DNA from: Phocoena phocoena
Taxonomy: Eukaryota; Chordata; Mammalia; Artiodactyla; Phocoenidae
Direction of reading: 5' to 3'
DNA length: 64,000 nt
Assembly (NCBI RefSeq): GCF_963924675.1
Contig: NC_089221.1
Span: forward strand, 10,971,851-11,035,850
Shown: positions 59,696-64,000 of the stretch, in pieces
Layout of the letters: every line of letters begins with the position of its first letter
Position numbering within the stretch: the stretch's first letter is position 1
Made by a program: the position numbers and the translations under genes
The notes under the pieces: model-generated
What the model was told of the DNA's origin: nothing
What the model saw: the letters and a program-made list of their open reading frames with translations, nothing else
Databases searched by the model: none

Positions 59696-60560
59696 TCCTA
59701 TTATTTCTTCTAAGAGTTGTTTAATTTAGCTCTTACATTATGATCCTTTTTGAGTTAATTTTTCTATAAGATGTGAGGGTTAGTAAAGGTTTTTTTTTTT
59801 TTAAGGTGTGTATCTAGTTGTTCTAGCATCATTAGTTTAATAGATAGTTCTTTTCTCATTTAAATATTGTGACACCTCATCAAAAATCAATTGACCATCA
59901 AGTAAGTGTTTATATCAGAACCCCCATTAATCTATGTGTCTGTCCTTATTTCAGTATCACAGTGTCTTTATTTCTGTAGTTTTATAGTAAATTTATAGAT
60001 ATGGGAAAATGTGAGTACACCAACTCTGCCTTTCTTTTTTATTATTTTTTTACTCTTCCTTATCCACATTGCTTTGCCTTTTGATCCTTTAAAATTCCTA
60101 TGAAGTTTAGAATCAGATTGTCAACTTATCCAAAAAGGGCAATTGGCATTTTCATAGGGATCTTGTTGAACCTGTAAGTCACTTTGAGTAGTACTGTTAT
60201 TACATGTATAACTCCTTTTATATGTAAATAGATAGGGGTTACTAGTATTTTACTGAGGATTCTGATGTCTACATTAATGAGATATTGGTCTGTAGTTTTC
60301 TTTCCTTGTGATGTGTTCATCTGGTTTGGTATCCAGGTAATACTGGCCTCATTGTATAAGTTTAAAAGTACTGTCTGCGCTTTGATTTTTCAGAAGAGCT
60401 TTTAAAATATTGATGTTAATTCATCTTTAAACACTTGGCATAATTCACCAGTGAAGCCACCTGGCTGGTAATTTCTCTGTTGCAATTTTTTAAAAATACT
60501 TTGTTCCCTTTACTTTTTATATATCATATACATCAGTTTAGCTTTTCTAATTTTTCTTTC

Positions 60561-62230
60561 ATAAATTTCACAGAGATCAATTACAGCAGGCAAACAAATG
60601 TTTAAACTTTTCAGAACAGTCTTGCAGAGATATATAGCACATCAATTTCAGTATCCCTGCTCCTCAGAGCCCTCAAAGCATTGTTAAAATCACACCTACT
60701 CCTCATATATAAAATAGCAAAAATCAATGTTTTTCACATTGAAGGACTTCCCTTCATTTCAGAGCTAAAGATCTGTCCCCTTTTATCTCAATATATGAGC
60801 ATTTGCTACCAATTTTCTGTATGACATTTGCATCTTTACAGGTTCTATTCTTGTACTCTATCACTGAATACTGTGCATTGTATTTCACCTTCCGAGAGAA
60901 CTGAAAGATCTATTGTTTGAGAAAGTGTAATGTTAGTGTATTTGATTTATTTTAGGAATGCAACTGTTTGGGGATACAGCCATATATTCAGGTCTTCAGA
61001 AGAATGCAAAGCAGGCCAGTCTCACAGAGGTATTTCTGTGAAGGAGTGTTGTTTGGCAACTATAGTTTATGACTACAAAGGTGGATGAATCTGTTCTTAT
61101 TTCATGCATACAAATTTTAATGTTATCTCTGGTCATGGAACAATGAATATGCCAACAGCTGAGGTTTCTCACCACTGACCCATTAGTGCCCTCAACTCTG
61201 ATTACAAAATATTAAACTTTCCAAAAGTACATTATAGCTGTGACTTTATATTAGCTGAAACCAGTGCTCAGACAGGCTTAGCAAATGACTTATAGACATT
61301 GATGTAAAAATATTGCTGATTTTAAGTGTGAGGTTCACACAGTGATTTCATGTTCTCCCTCCTTGGCCTCAGAGGCAACTTAATTTAATGACTTCCTTAT
61401 GTGGAAATCAAATTCTGTTAAAGAATGCCATATTATTTCCCTCTTCTTATTAGACATTGTGATCAATAATTGTGGAGACCTCTGTTTATCTTATCTATTT
61501 TACATTTGCAGGCCAAATGAGTATCCTGAATGCATAATTAACTTTTATCGCAGCTAGCTGTGTTTGTTTTGGATCAGTTTAATTCTTCCAAACTGATTTA
61601 TTTACTCATTAAAAGGACAAAACATTTTAGAATTTGGCCCTCCATGAGTCTGAATAATGTTTCCTTGCCTTGAGAAAAGGGGGACTTGCATGTCCCCATT
61701 ATTTTTATTGCCAAATGCAAAATGATCAACCATCTGCCATTTAGAAAATTGATATGTGCATTTTTGTTCTAAGAATACCATTTTCATGGAGAATACCATG
61801 TATTAACTAAAAGTTAATATCTTAGCCAATCTTCCTCTTCTAGGTATTTCTATGTAGTAGTTTATGGTCTAGCAGTGATCAGCAGAGTGAAGTCAAGAAG
61901 CCTAACTCACTAATTTGGTGAAGTAGTGACTTGATGTTTACTGGCCCCAGTGACTCCATTTATTTTTATTGTTTATGTTTTCTTTTTGTTTGTTTGTTTG
62001 GAGGTAAGTTTCTAGGTTGCATAAGAAGGGAGGGCCAGCTCTCAAAATCTCTCTTGGTCATTTAAAGGTCAGTACAGACATTTCTTTCATTTGGTTCTCC
62101 AGACTTGACACAAGGAGTGTCTATAAATGGCTTGTGCCATTGCTATTTCAGCTGACATCATAAACAAACATGGGAACTAATGAATTGAGATACTTGAGAG
62201 CAGTGGTGGGGGACAGTAATTTAGTGATTC
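60561..62230. other. Unassigned stretch, single-copy-like
   Basis: No recognised repeat. 60900-61830 is notably free of repeat landmarks and has even base composition with several homeodomain-like TAATTA/ATTA motifs (e.g. near 61535). See findings. Confidence 0.45.
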
Positions 62231-62720
62231 TTTGTAAACCATGACACTGGAATTCAAAGCCTCAAATTTCTGCCCCCCATATGGACGCTGACCTTGGTCT
62301 TGTGACTGGCCTTGAGCAATGGAAAATAAACAAACATGGGATACGCGGAAGCTTGGTTAGCATTTTAGCACTTGTACATTGGAGATTTTTCCTTTTGAAT
62401 GTTCTTGGGATCTAACTATTTTAGAAAGAAGCCAAATATACCAGAGGGAGGGACCACGAAGGGAGATAGAGAGTCAGGGCAGACTTCTAGCTGTTCCCAC
62501 TAAGGTACAGACTCATCAATAAGGCTGTCTCGCATGTTCCAGCATAAGCCATAATCTGACTGCAGCTGCACAAAAGACACTACAGGAGTCTGGAAGAAGG
62601 ACCAATCAACTCAAAGAAAAAAAAACCTCCATAAGAAATAATGTAATTTATCTTAGATTAAGCCATTAAACATAGGAGTGGTTTGTTACACCAACCACTG
62701 GCAACTGAAATGAGTGGTTC
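62230..62720 (+). mobile_element. Ancient interspersed repeat, family uncertain
   Basis: 'ttctgccccccatatggacgc', 'cttggtcttgtgactgg', 'gcaatggaaaataaac', and an ending 'gattaagccattaaacatagg' then 'tttgttacaccaa' follow the order of a common mammalian LTR- or DNA-type repeat that I cannot name exactly. Confidence 0.45.
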
Positions 62721-62759
62721 TTTTGAAACTTCAATGTGAATTTGAGTCCTCTGTGTAAC

Positions 62760-62880
62760 TTGACAAATTTCTGATAATGATTCAGTGGTATGGGGTCAGG
62801 GCTGGAGATTCTACATTTTCTACAAGCTCCCAGTTGATGACAGTGATGCTGCTCTACAGACCATACCTTATGTCACAAGG
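62760..62880 (-). mobile_element. MER5-like hAT-Charlie fragment
   Basis: 'gtatggggtcagggctggagattctacatt', 'caagctcccagttgatgac' and 'gatgctgctctacag' in pieces follow MER5A in the orientation opposite to 18720 and 38664. One end is missing. Confidence 0.55.
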
Positions 62881-62951
62881 TTTCAGAGGACCAACAATCA
62901 TTCCTAGTCTTTTCTAAGACCATCTCTTTGTATTAAAAACTCATATACGAA

Positions 62952-63171
62952 TTTTTTTTTTTTTTTTTTTTTTTTTTTTGCGGTACACGGGCCTCTCACT
63001 GTTGTGGCCTCTCCCGTTGCGGAGCACAGGCTCTGGATGTGCAGGCTCAGCGGCCATGGCTCACAGGCCCAGCTGCTCCACGGCATGTGGGATCTTCCCG
63101 GACCGGGGCACGAACCCGTGTCCCCTGCATCAGCAGGCAGACTCTCAACCACTGCGCCACCAGGGAAGCCC
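62952..63171 (-). mobile_element. CHR SINE (short cetacean form), 28-nt A-tail
   Basis: Minus strand, T-run 62952-62979, body and tRNA-related head ending near 63171. I found no convincing target-site duplication. Confidence 0.93.
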
Positions 63172-64000
63172 TAAAGTTCTTTTTACAAAGGAAGTGAGTG
63201 TGGTAGATATGTCATTCTAGTAACATATATGGACAAATATGACATTATATATCTGTGCATTTATGTAACCCAAGTTTTTGGTCCCGGAAGAAATCTGTTT
63301 TAGTGGATCATTCCTTTTAATGTCCAAATATAATAATTCAATTTCCAATAATTTATCATTCAAAAGGACCCTCAGAAGAATTATGCTCATTATTTTTATT
63401 ATAAATTCCAATGACATTGAGTTCTGCTACATGACTGGCCTCATTGAATTTGAAATCTTTTTATGCCACTTTTCTCTACACTGTGCAATGTTTCTATTGC
63501 CACTGTCCCCGCAACCTGTTTTATGAACACACTACGTATTTATGAAAAGAATACTTATTGAACTGTGTCCTCTCTATCTTTCATGGGTAGAAGTATAAAT
63601 TATTGGACAAGAACATCCTCCCTTCTAGTTAATAAGCCTCAATTTTTATTGAAATTTTGGAGTAACAGAGTATTCAGGATATATCATAATATAATCAACA
63701 ACCTAAAACTAAATGTTATACATTATTCTCAGAACTGGCTTTCTTTGCTTCTGCAAGCCCTTGCCTCTGTTAAGCCCTGGACTTATACCATCTTCTTCAT
63801 TCACTTTTCCTGTGCTATGCATCCATCAGGCTTAACCCTAATATTGCTCTTACTTTTTTCAGAAGATAAATTTTCTTGCCATCATTTATCCACATTAGGC
63901 TACTGATTTAATGTGCTGATTATAAACTTATTAGGGTATTTTGCTGAATTTACTGTTGTCCAGCATTTGCAAGAGTCCTGCATATGATGATAATAAAGCT
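63172..64000. other. Unassigned AT-rich stretch
   Basis: No gene or repeat recognised. A frame of 113 codons at 63565-63906 shows no known feature. Confidence 0.45.

Larger units (their letters stand above)
58068..60560 (-). mobile_element. Old L1 'A' (parts 2-4): 3' UTR and ORF2
   Basis: It resumes the 3' UTR at 58068, then the ORF2 C-terminal part, interrupted by MER2 (58243-58588) and an MLT1 LTR (59280-59695). 59700-60500 reads as antisense ORF2 RT; a 64-codon frame at 60320-60126 is a remnant of it. The text on the two sides of each interruption joins in L1 order. Confidence 0.75.

Overview
This window is repeat-dense, AT-rich mammalian DNA with no convincing host gene. The best clue to the organism is a set of seven tRNA-derived SINEs at about 3208, 12737, 36061, 37519, 40932, 44080 and 62952. 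Their sequence is that of the CHR family of Cetacea, hippopotamus and ruminants. Six are the short, little-diverged form typical of whales and dolphins. L1 LINEs with artiodactyl/cetacean-type 3' ends are present, and no BovB LINE was seen. I infer a cetacean nuclear genome, probably a toothed whale, in an intergenic or deep intronic region.

Layout. 1-3150: a minus-strand L1 (element 1) cut by the left edge, sitting in an older L1. 3151-4245: old L1 pieces with a CHR SINE. 4285-4640: a MaLR-type LTR. About 6560-8130: a decayed minus-strand ERV-L-like pol remnant. 8250-20500: mostly unassigned AT-rich DNA with microsatellites, a CHR SINE, MIR- and L2-like remnants, a MER5A-like element and an unclassified LTR-like repeat. 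20525-21311: an older plus-strand L1 3' end with compound microsatellites. 21345-28170: a near-complete minus-strand L1 (element 2) with target-site duplications. 28190-47430: mainly unassigned DNA with MaLR LTRs, four CHR SINEs, a MER5A-like copy, a 5'-inverted L1 and old L1 remnants. 47447-54086: a plus-strand L1 (element 3) with a 13-bp target-site duplication, inserted in an older L1. 54500-60560: nested old L1s interrupted by another L1, a MER2 DNA transposon and an MLT1 LTR. 60560-64000: unassigned DNA, an old interspersed repeat, a MER5-like fragment and a CHR SINE.

No coding gene works here. All long reading frames belong to L1 ORF1 or ORF2 or are shadows of them, and all three large L1s carry disabling changes. 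The longest frame, 629 codons at 51256-53145, is the reverse transcriptase and following part of element 3 ORF2. The CHR SINEs are non-autonomous and are thought to be mobilised by L1-type machinery, so the window mainly records waves of L1 and SINE insertion. I found no new biological system. The observations most worth checking are the two unrelated L1 promoter regions, catalytic-motif changes in dead L1s, a twin-primed L1, a SINE with a perfect 19-bp duplication, the nested insertion stack and a unique stretch near 60.9-61.8 kb.
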